Position numbers and translations under genes: made by a program
The notes under the pieces: generated by a model
Database searches by the model: none
The model's input: only the letters and a program-made list of their open reading frames with translations
Told to the model about the DNA's origin: nothing
Assembly: GCA_033032175.1 (NCBI GenBank)
Contig: CM065320.1
Span: forward strand, 1,116,001-1,180,000
Source of the DNA: Saturnia japonica
Taxonomy: Eukaryota; Arthropoda; Insecta; Lepidoptera; Saturniidae
DNA length: 64,000 bases
Direction of reading: 5' to 3'
In this document: one piece after another, positions 11,860 to 23,543 of the stretch
How the letters are laid out: each line of letters begins with the position of its first letter
Numbering within the stretch: position 1 is the first letter of the stretch

Positions 11860-12215
11860 CATCATTAGATCGAACTAAGCTGCAGTTTCGGTTAGGGCTA
11901 ATTTCGGTCAAAGTTTCGACTAACTTCGGGTGAGTTCATGGCTCGAGTGTAAAATACTCAATTAATATGGAATTAAATAGTTGTTATAAATAAATAAATA
12001 ATTATTTTTGTTCAAATATTGTTTTTGTTTTATTTCATACGCGAGTTAACTGTCTGTATATGTGTAAAAAAATTAGTAAAATAAACTTAAATTCAGTATT
12101 AAATAGTACTCAAACCGTATACAATACACTCGGCCGTTTTCGGTTTTCGGCTGAAATTGAGACCGAGGCTGAAGATTCGATTTCAGCTGACAATCCTGTT
12201 TCGGTCGGGCACTAG
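11860..12215. repeat. TTCGG-rich repeat, probably a decayed DNA transposon
   Basis: Two clusters, 11885-11935 and 12130-12215, carry several TTTCGGTT / TTCGGTC / TTCGGG words each. They are separated by about 190 bp of AT-rich sequence. Subterminal arrays of this type occur in some hAT-like elements. Terminal repeats and target duplications were not resolved. Confidence 0.35.
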
Positions 12216-13355
12216 TTTTAACTATATGACCATATTAAAAAGAGATTTAGCTCGTTAAATAATCTGTAATTAGTATGATAAGAAGACAGTAGGAAGGTTT
12301 AAAAGAGTTAAGTCAGTCTTATAATGTGCCCTTCTGATATTATGCCATATTAAAGGTTCTAATGTGCACTTTAAAAGTCTGCATATAAATTGTCTAAATT
12401 TTCAAGAAAGCTCACTAACGTTTCCAAGACACGAGCGTCGATTTTACAATCACAAATCACAAATTGAATAAACATAACCGTCGCGTCTGCAATTTCAGTG
12501 TCAATCATTGAAACTGTCATTCGTCATAAAGTATAAATGCATGATATGACGTACAATTACTCTGAGGACACAGATCGACATCTCGAAAACGTTATTAAAT
12601 AATGTCTTCTATATATACACACTTCTATATATATTATTATATTACGATCGAGAGATTAACGTTTGGTTGACGTCTCAAAAATAAAAGATTCGACTTTTTG
12701 CTTGCATAAATATCTTCCCCATTTATATATTCATTTATTTTAGTTGTTACTCAGTTTAGATAGAGATGTTTATTCAATTAGTTTTTCTAGTTTTGCTTGA
12801 GAATACTTGGCAAGCGTGAGGCCAGTTCATTTGTCACGTTAATTTCCTTATTAATATACAAATATAAAATTTTATCTTTTTGTGTAGGTAACTGTTTTCT
12901 TTGAAAGCTATAATTTTTTTTTCCAAGTCTATTATTGTACTAACAAAGGTCGGTAGATGAATACGTCAATACTATCTAATAAACAACAAGCTCTAGGTTG
13001 TCTTAATAATAAATAGCCCAACTTACCAGACGACGCCTAGACTTGGCAAACTATGCCTTTCTTTTTATAGATAACAGAAACTTGAAAGTTTCAGAGAAAT
13101 GTGCAAGACGTTTCTCCAGTCTTAACACGAAGATTACTCTTGTATTAATTTGTACATTATTTTGAATATTATAGAATTAATGTGTTACATACCTACATGG
13201 ATAATGATAAAACCAGTATAACTTTTTTGTTTGTGGTAGGACACAAAAAAATTATCTGACTCGATGGCAACCACCATACACTAAGTGTTAACACTCGCAA
13301 TATTGTCATACAAGCATATCACGTTCTGGAATCAACTTATGTATATCGAGTAACT
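12216..13355. other. No gene seen
   Basis: AT-rich noncoding sequence without a recognisable element. Confidence 0.5.
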
Positions 13356-13359
13356 AACT

Positions 13360-13608
13360 GACTCGCACAACTTCGTCACATAATGGAAGTTTTCAAAAGG
13401 AATAAATTTTCCTCGTTTTTACAACATTTTTCATTGATGCTTCGCTCCTATTGATCGTAGCGTGATGTTATTTAGCCTTCCCCGAATAATGAGCTTTCAA
13501 ACACTAAAATAATCTTTCTATTCGAACCAGTAGTGCCTGAGATTAGCGCGTTCAACCAAAGAAAGAAACTTTTCAGCTTTATAATATCAGTAGTATAGAT
13601 AAAGTGGT
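13360..13608 (+). repeat. Dispersed repeat, family A, longest copy
   Basis: CTTCGCTCCTATTGATCGTAG, then TTAGCC, CAGTAGTGCCTGAGATTAGC, GCGTTCAA and a TTCAGCTTTATAATATCAG tail form the fullest copy here. The family is noncoding and common in lepidopteran genomes. Confidence 0.75.
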
Positions 13609-13800
13609 GTGGTAAGCCGACCACCATACACATGGTGATAAACCCTTCACGGTGACCTTCTTTTGGATTCCCCGTTGCCAGGTGGCTTGTAGGCCGGCAT
13701 GACGGCGATGGATTGCTAATCTCTCGGTGGTCATTATTATTTTTGGATTATACTGTTCTTACTATCAGGTACAGTGCAACCATTTTGCCATACAAATAAA
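13609..13800 (+). repeat. SINE-like repeat, family B
   Basis: CACCATACACATGGTGATAAA, GTAGGCCGGCATGACGGCGA, then ACTATCAGGTACAGTGCAAC and ATTTTGCCATAC. The copy at 58070-58300 shows the same order. Confidence 0.7.
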
Positions 13801-15339
13801 AATATTAGTATCAATTCTATAAATTCTTAGATATATAATTAAAAACAGCGTCGAACATTGTCTATAATTCTTCAGCTTTATTAATTGGTTATATTATTAA
13901 AGGTGTTACGTAATTCTATGACTAGGAAACGGTCTCTCACGATTTAAACATTAAAAATTAACTTATTCCGTCAACATGTCTAGAAGTTCCATTTCCTTAG
14001 CTCGTCGACTCGTTTCAGGTCAAAGTACAATGTTCGAGGTACAATCGGACCAAATTAATTAAACATGAAATGATACTAAAGCGGATCTTTCACTGAAACT
14101 TTAGTAATACTCATATGTTGACTTCCAATCCATTACCTATATTTTTTATCATAAATATATTTCGTCTAGAATTACGTCCACTTAAACAAAACCTATAATA
14201 GTTTAAAAGTATTTCATTCTACAATTTATATCATTTTATTTCTTAACTAATGATTAAAATTATAAATTAAATATATTATTTTAGTACCAAAAATAATTCA
14301 TTTATATTATTTTCATAAAAGAGTTTTTTTTATTGTTGTTGTTTTGTTTTGATGTTAATTTCGTAATATTAAATAGCATAAAAATGCAATGGAGTTCGGT
14401 AGAAATAATGATATCATTCATATAATTTCTCAGATATAACCGCAATAACAGTCATCCGAATAAAGCTAAAAGGAACAAGTTTGTATAAGTGACAAACGTA
14501 CGTACTTCCCTTGCTTCGCCAAATAACGTTTTAGTGAAAAGGAGGATTTCCTTATCAGATCCCTTTTGGAATTCCGTATAGCCTGCCAACCGTGGTAATT
14601 TATTCATACACTTCCAGAAAATCGGACCCCACTTAAGTCTATATTAGCCAGGATCTCCAATAGTATAACTCCTATTATTTTAGCCTTAAATATAAAGAAA
14701 CTATCAAACCCGTGCAAATATTCCGCATATTATAGACATATTGCATACCATCCATCAGCGGTCATGTTAATTAAACAGATTTGTTAATAGATGACGCCTT
14801 TAATATATATAAACATATACATATGCATTCTTCTGGCATTCCTAATTAACAAAAACTTTGAATTAGCGGGAAACATTAGCTTTAAAATTATGTTTATATC
14901 ATCAATTTTGATGTAGAATTAACAGAGATATGGTATTACCTGGAAAAACACCTTTCAAAAATAATATATGAATATGGTTAGCTTATCCTATGTTCATAAA
15001 TAAATACCTTTATTCACACTTTTTATTAATCTAAGTCTAAGCGAACATAGCAAATTAAATTAACGCCTGTTATATGGTTAGGAACTGTCGAGAAGCACTC
15101 TAGATGTCAAAATTAAGTATATGAATTTAGATATATTCGCGTTTCCATTAGAACCGTTGAAGAGATCTGATATTATTCATCCATTAATGGTCGTTTCGTG
15201 CACCCGCAAATCTGAATTTCATAATCCTCAATTGCGACAGACAGATAGTTTATTATTATTTATATGTTTTTTATATCTATATATGATTTTTTTTTTTCAA
15301 ATACTCTGATGGAGGAAACTATTATGTTCGGATTTACGT
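13801..15339. other. No gene; moderately GC-richer piece at 14480-14830
   Basis: The piece at 14480-14830 is less AT-rich than its flanks and free of recognised repeats, so it is a weak candidate for conserved noncoding DNA. The rest is AT-rich. Confidence 0.4.
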
Positions 15340-15545
15340 TTGACCACAACCTCACTGGACGTTAAGTGACAATGTGACCGAAAATTCAGTGTCCGGGCGG
15401 CGCATCGACCCTCATATGCGAATTCTGTCACCAAGCACCTATAGGTATATTCCGGCAATTACACTTCAGATCCAGCTAGGATAGGCTCAATATGCTACCA
15501 TCTTAGGCCACATCATAACAGTGACATAACCCCATTAAAACCAAT
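15340..15545 (+). repeat. SINE family D, diverged 3' part
   Basis: TCTGTCACCAAGCACCTATAGG, TATTCCGGCAATTACACTTC, ATATGCTACCATCTTAGGCC match the family D body with many substitutions. The 5' tRNA-like head is absent. Confidence 0.6.
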
Positions 15546-16070
15546 GATGTCGTTTTTGATAAAAGTCAAATTAAATTATACCCACAGGTGCCCATATTAT
15601 ACAGATTTCAATAAGAACAGATAAATCACATTAACATGACTATACCGCACAAATTATATTAAAGGAAACTGGAAGTACCTATTGGTCTCTTTAGATAAGG
15701 GAATAGCGGACTAATTAATTTATATATTATTCAATTAAAGCGCATAAATAATTCAATAGAAGTATGTTAATTGAGAAAAGAACGTTAACCTCCCTGAAAA
15801 ACAAGATTTCGCAAAAATAATTGATTAATGTTTAATAATATTAAGGCTATTTCTGTGTTTACTGGATTTGAACAAAACTATCAGATTAAACGTTACTCTT
15901 AAGTGAACAGTCTGTACCAATATTACATAGTTAAAGCGATTGTTTATTTGAATGCCCTAATATCTGGAAGTACCAATTAGATTTGAAAAACTTTTTTGCA
16001 AATTATAGCCCATTTATTGAGGAAGGTTATACGTTATACAATTTTACGCAAGGATTCTAACTAACGGAGT
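15546..16070. other. No gene seen
   Basis: AT-rich noncoding DNA. Confidence 0.55.
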
Positions 16071-16074
16071 AGTA

Positions 16075-16205
16075 ACCATGAACATCAAGGAATCTGGCAA
16101 ACTCTAAGCAAGTACGGGAAGTGAAACAACTTTAGGCTAGTTAGGCGTTAGTTTGTCGAATAAATTTAACACAGGTGAAACCGTTGGCCATAGTAATTCT
16201 TATAT
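16075..16205 (+). repeat. Dispersed repeat, family H, copy 1
   Basis: TCTGGCAAACTCTAAGCAAG, then AATAAATTTAACA, GGTGAAACCGTTGGCC. The order recurs at 26930-27060 with TCTGACAAACTGTAGGCAAG and GTTGAAACCGTTAGTC. Confidence 0.6.
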
Positions 16206-16224
16206 ACGTCTCTTTATGATTTCT

Positions 16225-16300
16225 CGAAAGCTGCTCTAGCGAATTGGATGGTTTTTTTTCGTTTCATCCAAATCGTTGGAGCCGTTTAATTGACTTGACT
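16225..16300 (-). repeat. LINE-tail-like repeat fragment
   Basis: Reverse complement of the string at 10575-10605 (AAACGGCTCCAACGATTTGG core). Confidence 0.5.
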
Positions 16301-16439
16301 TGATAACTTAATATAATAAGATAACAAGAAATGACTACCTTACTTACTTATAAATATATTAATAACTATAACTGATATAGAAATAAATACACTGTTAAAT
16401 AAATAAAATTTCTCATCTTCTTTCTCGATATCTATTTGT

Positions 16440-16730
16440 AATCTAAGAATATTGACTGCTAGCTAAGTAAAGAGACAGCCAGTAATGGAATGAACAATAC
16501 AAAAACAAAACAACGAATGCAAACAAGTCGCATAATAGCTGTTCCCTGGAATTGACTTATCTAAGGAGAAGCAAACAGAGCGGTTGTTTGTCCGCGGGGG
16601 TGAATGTTCCTTTTACATAGGTACCCTTATTCAAACCGACCGAACAGCTCGTAATTTACTGCACTATCGGTCTAGCGTTTCTTTTTTACCCTTAATTAAA
16701 AGGTAAACAACCTTTTACGATAGTGATATT
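16440..16730. other. Possible conserved noncoding block
   Basis: A GC-richer, repeat-free block with GAAGCAAACAGAGCGGTTGT and a TGTCCGCGGGGGTGAATG run, ending in an AATTAAAAGGTAAACAACC stretch. No open frame. It stands out from the surrounding AT-rich DNA and could be a regulatory element. Confidence 0.3.
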
Positions 16731-17164
16731 TATTTTCTGCGTGATAATATGACTTTTATAAAAACTTTTATAGTTTCTTTCTTTTAATAACAATCAATGT
16801 ACCAAATTACTAATTTGTTTTAATTAAAATAATAATAATAATTTATTCATGCAAAGTACATCTTATTTTTACACTTTAGTAACACACATAATACTTTTTC
16901 TAAAAGATAACACGTTTATGAGCTCCTTACCGCCAAACTTGGGTTCCCTGTATCTTGGCAGTCGGTTTGCCTACAAAAGACATTCGTTCATGTATGTCAT
17001 TTCCATTATTAATAAGATGAGATGTGGAAATAATAATTACAAAATACTAAAACGCGTACTAATTATGTGCGTGGGATTGTATCTATGATTAAATATACAG
17101 CAATTACTTACTACAAAAATACTTTTTATAATGTATTTTTATTTAAAGCCGAAATCATAATTAA

Positions 17165-17416
17165 ATGTCAGAGAATCCCCATAATATTTCTAAGTTACCA
17201 AAAGTTAATGAAACAAACATTCCGGCGACTGTCTGTCTCAACAATCTGAAACTACCGACGTTTTTACTTAAGCCCCTGTGTACTGTAAGAGACAGAAGCG
17301 ATGATAAATGTCTTCGCTCCGGTAATAAAAACCGTGACAACAGAATGATTGAAAGCAGACCAGTCTACAGACGTTATCTTTTACCAATGTCTTTTCTTAC
17401 ATATTTCTCGCCGTAA
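17165..17416 (+). CDS. Small open frame, unrecognised (83 codons)
   Basis: I do not recognise a product. ATG at 17165 opens 83 codons to a TAA at 17414-17416. Composition is richer in GC than the flanks and the peptide is basic in its C-terminal half (KNRDNR, RPVYRRY). There is no signal peptide, membrane segment or known motif, and no splice-site evidence linking it to other exons. It may equally be chance or conserved noncoding DNA. Confidence 0.15.
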   Translation: MSENPHNISKLPKVNETNIPATVCLNNLKLPTFLLKPLCTVRDRSDDKCLRSGNKNRDNRMIESRPVYRRYLLPMSFLTYFSP

Positions 17417-17455
17417 ATGTACAAAAGAATACGTTGAGATTTATTTATCATTACA

Positions 17456-17479
17456 AATATATATATATATATATATATG
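17456..17479. repeat. (AT)n microsatellite
   Basis: About 12 AT units. Confidence 0.9.
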
Positions 17480-17484
17480 TTAGA

Positions 17485-18625
17485 CAAGGCGAGCTGACAA
17501 TCCGACGCAGCGGGCCACGTAAATATGTTTGCGCTCTACGTTTCTGCCGACTTAACTGATTTAATGGATATGTTCTCTACGCGGCACCATCTCTCATATA
17601 GTTGTGTATTTAAGTTTAAACTGTGGGGGACAGACCGTATCTTACTATTGACGTTTAAAGTGATGATGCTTAGTACTATAACATCATAAGTATAGCATCG
17701 CCGGGTCGCACGCTACACAGTAGGATGTAGGTCTCAATATTTACAAAATTGAGCCATTTCCGAATCAAAACATCGTGGTTGTAGAATATCTTCGGTTGCT
17801 CGCCACTTTAATCTCTCACACTGAAAATCTAACGACAGGAAATTGAATGCTCTAATCGCTTTATTCCGGCAGCTACACTTTGAAAATAATTTAAAATTAA
17901 CGTGCTATCTCACCATGCCAAATAATGATATTAAAAGTAAAAAGAGCTAGATAAGTTATATGCGCTTCATAAGTGGCACTTTAAAACTATGCTAGTTAGC
18001 AAACCCAGACTACATGGTATACAAAGATATACTTGTCTTACTTTCGCTACCGATATTAAAAACATGCTTTCCAACTTCCTCATGTAAACAAATGATATAT
18101 ATGTGTGCCATTTGTCTTGTGAAAATATAATGTAGGTAGCCTATCTACACATCTTTACTTATAATATCATTGATCCCAAATAGTCACACAAAGCTATGTA
18201 ATTTAAAAAAATTACACTTTCACCACTTTATTTTACCGTACCTACTCGTACATACACATATATTTCGATTTACCTATAAAACACAAACTACAATAGAGTC
18301 TACTGAATTTTGGCCCATTTTTTAATTACGAGTGCACTCCTGAATTTCACCATAATAAATTTTGGTACAAAATATTATTCCCGTATTTCCTGTTTGGTAT
18401 AGCCGTGCCATTGATCACAAAGTTCTTGTCTACACTAGACACCTAAATAGGTATGTATTCTTCAAGTACTAATACAAATGTCACCAATTTCTTTAAATAT
18501 ATTTTTTTATCCATTGTATAAACGACAAAGTCTTCAATTGAAGACATACATACTTGCCAATACTTGACAGATTTTTATTATCATTAAACTGTTATTGCAA
18601 AAATTAATAATATAAAATGTATATT
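17485..18625. other. No gene; GC-richer piece at 17485-17720 and a diverged SINE D at 17810-17930
   Basis: The 17810-17930 piece keeps CACTGAAAATCTAACGA, TTTATTCCGGCAGCTACACTT and ACGTGCTATCTCACCAT in family D order. The remainder is AT-rich flank of the Tc1-like element. Confidence 0.45.
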
Positions 18626-18626
18626 A

Positions 18627-20220
18627 CACACATCAAAAAAGTCTAAGCAACATGCGTGATATTACAAATTTTTCCATTTATATTAATTAATTTCTAAATA
18701 TTTACTCAAACAAAGTGCGTAGGTAAGTAAACTTTTTTGTTATTGATGACATACTGGTTGGTTGTAAAAAAAAATTTGATTATGTTTTGTTTTTTCATAA
18801 AATTCAAATGACTGCAAATTTGTTTGAATTTAAATGCGTTTTAATTGCTACGTTTAGTCTTGATTTTATAATTTTACCAACCATTTAAATAAAGTTAGCG
18901 ACAAAATTGAATTGTTAGATATTCTTTACGTCATGAAGCGACGTCATTTGATGGCAGATGAAATGCAAAGAGCTGTAGGGATGTTGAAAGCGGGAAGTAA
19001 TCAATCTCAGGTATCTCGACATTTTGGCATTCATAGAAGTGTTATTTGTCGTCTTTGGCAGCGCTACAATAATACAGGAGAACCCGCTGAACAGCATCCA
19101 GGCCGTAAAAGGAGTACAACCACTCGGCAAGACCGGTACATACAACTGATTGCAAGACGCCAGCCGATGTTAACCGCTCGAGAGATAAGTTTGAGGCTAC
19201 AAATTTCAAGTGGTGTTGATTTAAGTCCTCAAACTGTGCGAAATCGACTGCATGAGTACGGCCTACGAGCTCGACGCCCAATCAGGTGCTCACCGATACG
19301 TCACGGGAATCGCGCTCGTCGATATGAATGGTGTAGAGAACGCATAACATGGACCCAGGAACAATGGGATAAAATTATGTTTTCCGATGAGTCGCGATTC
19401 GGGTTTAAGCCTGATACAAGAAGGGTGCGATTGTATCGTCGGCCCGGAAATACTGAAAGGCTTAGGTGCGTTCAGGAAGTTCATCCATACAGCGGCTCAA
19501 CTGTTATGTTATGGGCGGGTATTATGAAGAACAGGCGAACTGAGCTCGTTTTTGTAAATGGAAACATGAATGCTGAAAATTACATTGAGGATATTCTCAG
19601 ACCTTATATCTACCCATTTGCACAAACCTTTGGCTCCGATTTTAGGTTAATGCATGACAATGCGCGTTCACATACAGCTCGGCGAACCAGTTAATACTTT
19701 GCAACGGTGAACATCCGGGTATTGCCCTGGCCTGCACAATCGCCAGATCTCAACCCCATCGAGCACGCATGAGACATGCTCCAGAGACGTGTTTTGAAGG
19801 ACATGGACGGAGCGACAACAACCCAACAGCTGAAGGATTTGCTACAATTCCATTGGGAGCGAATACCGCAAGATGACATAAACAGTCTCATTAATTCAAT
19901 GAATAATCGTTGCCGACAAGTTCTGAATAGCTGAGGAGCCCATACTTTGTATTAAATTGTTCTATTCTTTCACAATAAATACATTTTCTTTAGAAATTTC
20001 ATTTTGTAAGAAAAAAGTTTAGTTTCTTATGTATCTTAGTTTCTACAGTATATTCTAATATTGTTCATTTCTGTTATTAAAAGAACTTATAAAGACAACA
20101 GCTGTTATTTTTACATCATAGAACCCTAAAGATATTATTTTAAAAATAAAATACAACGTTATAATGTGAAGAACCATCCTAAAATTTTAATTAGTACATG
20201 TTTCTTAGACTTTTTTGATG

Positions 20221-20224
<4 letters not shown>
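18627..20224 (+). mobile_element. Tc1-like DNA transposon, nearly intact
   Basis: The element is 1,598 bp. Terminal inverted repeats of about 28 bp (18627-18654 and 20197-20224) share CATCAAAAAAGTCTAAG and AACATG, with 25 of 28 positions matching. A TA dinucleotide flanks each end (18625-18626 and 20225-20226), the usual Tc1/mariner target duplication. It carries one transposase gene on the + strand. The right TA lies directly in a (TA)n run. Confidence 0.93.
18933..19934 (+). pseudogene. Tc1-like transposase, two in-frame stops
   Basis: The gene encoded a cut-and-paste transposase of the Tc1 group (IS630/Tc1/mariner superfamily). The N-terminal third has paired helix-turn-helix DNA-binding character (GSNQSQVSRHFGIHRSVICR). 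The DDE-type catalytic domain shows its first Asp in MFSDESRFGFKP, its second in LMHDNARSHTA and the final Glu in SPDLNPIEHA; the spacing fits DD34E. I start at ATG 18933 (MKRRHLMADE), the first in-frame ATG. The frame is broken by TAA at 19692-19694, just after the second Asp motif, and by TGA at 19770-19772, where a conserved Trp codon is expected after EHA. The frame is otherwise preserved to the natural TGA at 19932-19934, so both lesions look like point changes and the copy is young. It should be inactive. Confidence 0.93.

Positions 20225-20262
<38 letters not shown>
20225..20262. repeat. (TA)n microsatellite
   Basis: About 19 TA units abutting the right end of the Tc1-like element. Confidence 0.95.
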
Positions 20263-20264
<2 letters not shown>

Positions 20265-20295
20265 ATACTAAAAACCATTATTTGTGTTATCATTT

Positions 20296-20755
20296 TTATG
20301 TTATACTAGCTTTGCCCGCGGCTTCGCTCACTTGTACTATAGTACATTGCCATCGATCGGGCACACGCGCGTGTCTTCCTCTCCCGCTCCCGGTTATTTT
20401 AAAGACAAAAATGTTTATTGTGGGTGTTCCTTAAAAGATAGACACACTCTCACTAATTTTTTTCTAGGTCTTTTTAGTGTCTATAATTATGTAGTACATT
20501 AATTTGATATATCTCTTATGGTTTAGTCAGCGTAAGCCATTTTAGCGCCCGAATTGCATCACCATGACCAGTTTTTTTTTGTACGGAACCCCAACTATTT
20601 TTCTAAAATAAAAGTAGTCTAAGTTACTCCTTATAACATCAGCTACCTACCAGTAATAGTCTCGTCAAAATCGTTCCAACCGTTTCGTAGATTACCCAGA
20701 ACAAACAGACAGACAGACAACAATTTTAAAAATTGGGTTTCTGTTAAAAAACAAA
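20296..20755 (+). repeat. Lepidopteran dispersed repeat, family I, near full length
   Basis: The head is ACTAGCTTTGCCCGCGGCTT, then CGATCGGGCACACGCGCGTG, TCCCGGTTATTTTAAAGAC, GTACGGAACCCCAACTATTT, AATAAAAGTAGTCTAAGTTA, and the tail CAAAATCGTTCCAACCGTTT followed by ACAGACAGACAGAC. Partial copies lie at 24395-24505, 49705-49790, 50530-50620 and, reversed, 55915-56062. The type is very common in Lepidoptera; its master element is not evident here. Confidence 0.8.
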
Positions 20756-20759
20756 CAGA

Positions 20760-21420
20760 AACTTAATAAAAATTATTATATGTACATCAAGTCAATTTCA
20801 CCGACACCCATAAATATACTCGTGACCATCAATTTTATCATCAATCTGGCCGTGTAACAAAAACAGAAGTACGTGCTTTATGCAAACTATTCTTATGACT
20901 AATTTGACCCGAGACCTTACGGCATGTCACGGTCCTTATGCTGCGTTTCATATAAAATATAGTGGGTGCTGGTGATATTGTCAGCCATTGTACTTAGCTA
21001 AGTGTTAGTAGGCGCGCCGCCATGCCTCCTGTCTGAGTCAGCGTTGATCAAAATGCCTCGTAGGTTCTACTTACGAAACCAGAGAGCAGCATTTAAACGT
21101 TATTGATACGTGTTAGGGAAGTTACTAGACTATTGAGCAATGACACGATTTGTTTTGCAAATTCGCCCTTGTAAGGAGAATTTTGAAAGAATTCGTGGCT
21201 TTTTATTTATTTGAAGACTGATACAGGAGGATACGGTAATTATGAATGTGAAACACGTACGTAGTGTCCTTTCGCTTTTAACAGTATCAATGACAATAAA
21301 TACAAGAATGAAAGGGACTTTTAATTGCATTATTATACGTGTCTGATAGCAATAAATAAATATTATCTCTGAAAAATATTATACGCCGTATTTTTTAAAG
21401 TATTCGTTTAATATGTATGT
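20760..21420. other. No gene seen
   Basis: Moderately AT-rich noncoding sequence. A GC-richer piece at 20990-21080 has no supported frame. Confidence 0.45.
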
Positions 21421-21424
21421 AATA

Positions 21425-21640
21425 CTAGCTATGCTCCGCGGGTTCACCTATGTTAAATTCATTTGAGTAACCCTCCACCGCGTTACCGCCTATCGCCTAT
21501 AACCTATTGTTGTTTTTATATCCCGCACTTTCTTACAGCATGTAAGATTGCTTGACATTAATAGTTACTTCTCCTCACCTATGGGTCAAAGCATCAAAGT
21601 TATATAGCTTATAATCTTCTTCAACACAATGGTTATAATA
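21425..21640 (+). repeat. Dispersed repeat, family A
   Basis: ACTAGCTATGCTCCGCGGGTT head, then GATTGCTTGACATTAATAG, AAGTTATATAGCTTATAATC. Matches 1-235 in the middle part. Confidence 0.6.
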
Positions 21641-22785
21641 TGAAAAAAATATACTTATTTAATTAACCACAATTAATTAACAACATTCAACACACATTTG
21701 CAAAGCTAACAAAGTACGCCACTTACAAATGCATATTATAGAAGGACGTCGTTCGATTAATATTATTACGTTTAATAGTTTGGAGTTATGTTACTCTAAC
21801 TGTTAGAATACTGGAGACTCCAAGGGCAAAGTCGACCATCGGAAGAAGAATATCATCACATCAATTGTTGTCCTAGTTCTAGCCTACAAACACGACATTG
21901 AAAACTAGCTAGATAGTGGATGTTATGCATCTAATAGTGGAATAAATGTTATTGTTAGTACAAACTATTTACATCAAATGAAATAGACTTCTTCTCCTTC
22001 TTTTTATTTATTGGCAACTGTGCTCATCTGCAATTCTGCCAACGCCACTTGAAGTTTAGTTTACTAATATTCTTATCTTTCTCCTTCCTTCCTTTGTTAT
22101 AAACTGTCCAGAAAGTTTTTGTGGTAACTTAAAAATCTTAAAATGCATATTTCTAGTTATTATTTATAATTCACTTGTGCACAATAACCAAACGATCACA
22201 TAGAATGCCACCAAAATTATATATATAAGGCCAGATTAAATAAATAAAAAAAAAAAAAAAAAACAACCAATTAATTTATCAATATCCCGCCAGAAACTCG
22301 TAAATAGGTTTATAGATAAATGTTAAAAATAAAAATCAAGAAACTGATGTATATCAATGTTTAGGAGAACATATCATACAGGTAGGTTGCATTCCGAGCA
22401 CGTTAGCGTAGTAAAATAATAAAACTCTATCCTTCACGTCAACGTTTTGAATAAAATGCAAAACGTGTCTGGGATGCAGCCAAAACGGCTCGCTGCACAC
22501 CTCAAGCATCGAGGGCTGCTCCCAATAGGAAAAAAATCGGTTTGGTCAACTCTTTTTTTATTTTTGTATTATTCCTCCAAAACATCATTCTGGCAAGGTG
22601 AAATAAAAATAAATCCTGTGTACTAAAATATTTGGTTTTAAATTGCAATGTACAGTCAACATTGATAAAATTAAACGCGTACTGATGAACTAACAGCTGA
22701 TTTTTTTTTATTTACCTTCCGTTATTACCTACTTTATATGAATATGTATGTTCAGTATGTAGTATATAAAGTGCTACAAACATAA
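21641..22785. other. No gene; poly(A) run at 22244-22263
   Basis: AT-rich noncoding DNA with an A-run of about 18 that may mark an old retroposon tail. A GC-richer piece lies at 22440-22540. Confidence 0.45.
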
Positions 22786-23260
22786 AATGTTAGCTGAGTG
22801 GTAGCATGCTCGGTCACCGCTTCAGGCAACATTTCACAGATCTCGTGGTGCAGTGGTAGTAAGCTCTACTATTGAGCCAAGAGTCTGAGGTTTCGATCAC
22901 CGCCCATGAGTGACTTTTGTGTGATGAGCATAATTATCAGTTGTGTGTATGAATGTTAAATATCTATTTATGAATACTGTATTATATCAGCAGTTTCATT
23001 ATCATAATACAAGCTTTGCGTAGTTTGAAATTAAATGTCCGTGTGCGAAATTGTAAGAAACATGATTCGAATCCCACAATAAGCTATCAGTGAAGGTAAA
23101 TATCGTGATAAAGGTATTACACTTTAAGATATGTTTAGCTAGAATTATCGTGTTGAAAATCTATCGCCAAGCGCCTACCGGTTTAAATCAGCAACTGCAC
23201 ATGAGAGCCAGTCAGCCCTTTTCTAAGTTTAGTGTGACTTAAGATTATGACAATCTTTGT
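22786..23260 (+). repeat. SINE family D, interrupted by a second SINE
   Basis: The tRNA-like head (GTTAGCTGAGTGGTAGCATG, box A type) occupies 22786-22832. The family continues at 23059 with box B-like GATTCGAATCCCAC, AGCTATCAGTGAAGG, ATCGTGATAAA, and the body GTGTTGAAAATCTATCGCC. The interruption is SINE E at 22833-23058. Confidence 0.8.
22833..23058 (+). mobile_element. tRNA-derived SINE, family E, nested in SINE D
   Basis: The element is 226 bp, flanked by AACAT on both sides (22828-22832 and 23059-23063). The head is tRNA-like: box A-like TGGTGCAGTGGTAGT and box B-like GGTTTCGATCAC. The 3' half has ATTATCATAATACAAGCTTT and GCGTAGTTTG. These are the RNA polymerase III internal promoter positions of such elements. 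The insertion is younger than its SINE D host. Confidence 0.8.
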
Positions 23261-23543
23261 CTTTATCATCATTTAATATTAGCTAAGATTATGGTCAAAC
23301 GATTTTATTTACTTTCTAAATATTATTATTATATGTATGTAACATTTTTGTTTACTATACTAGATACTTGTACTTGACGTTAAATAATTTTTTCTTCTAT
23401 TTTCACTTACTGCCTATATTTTTTCACAATATCGCTGGATAGTTGGAAGAAAATTCTTGTGCTATTAAGCTCGAAATTTATGAAAGAAAAAGTGTCTCGA
23501 ATTAAATAAATTAAGAGTGTTAACATTTGTGTTCATTATTATA

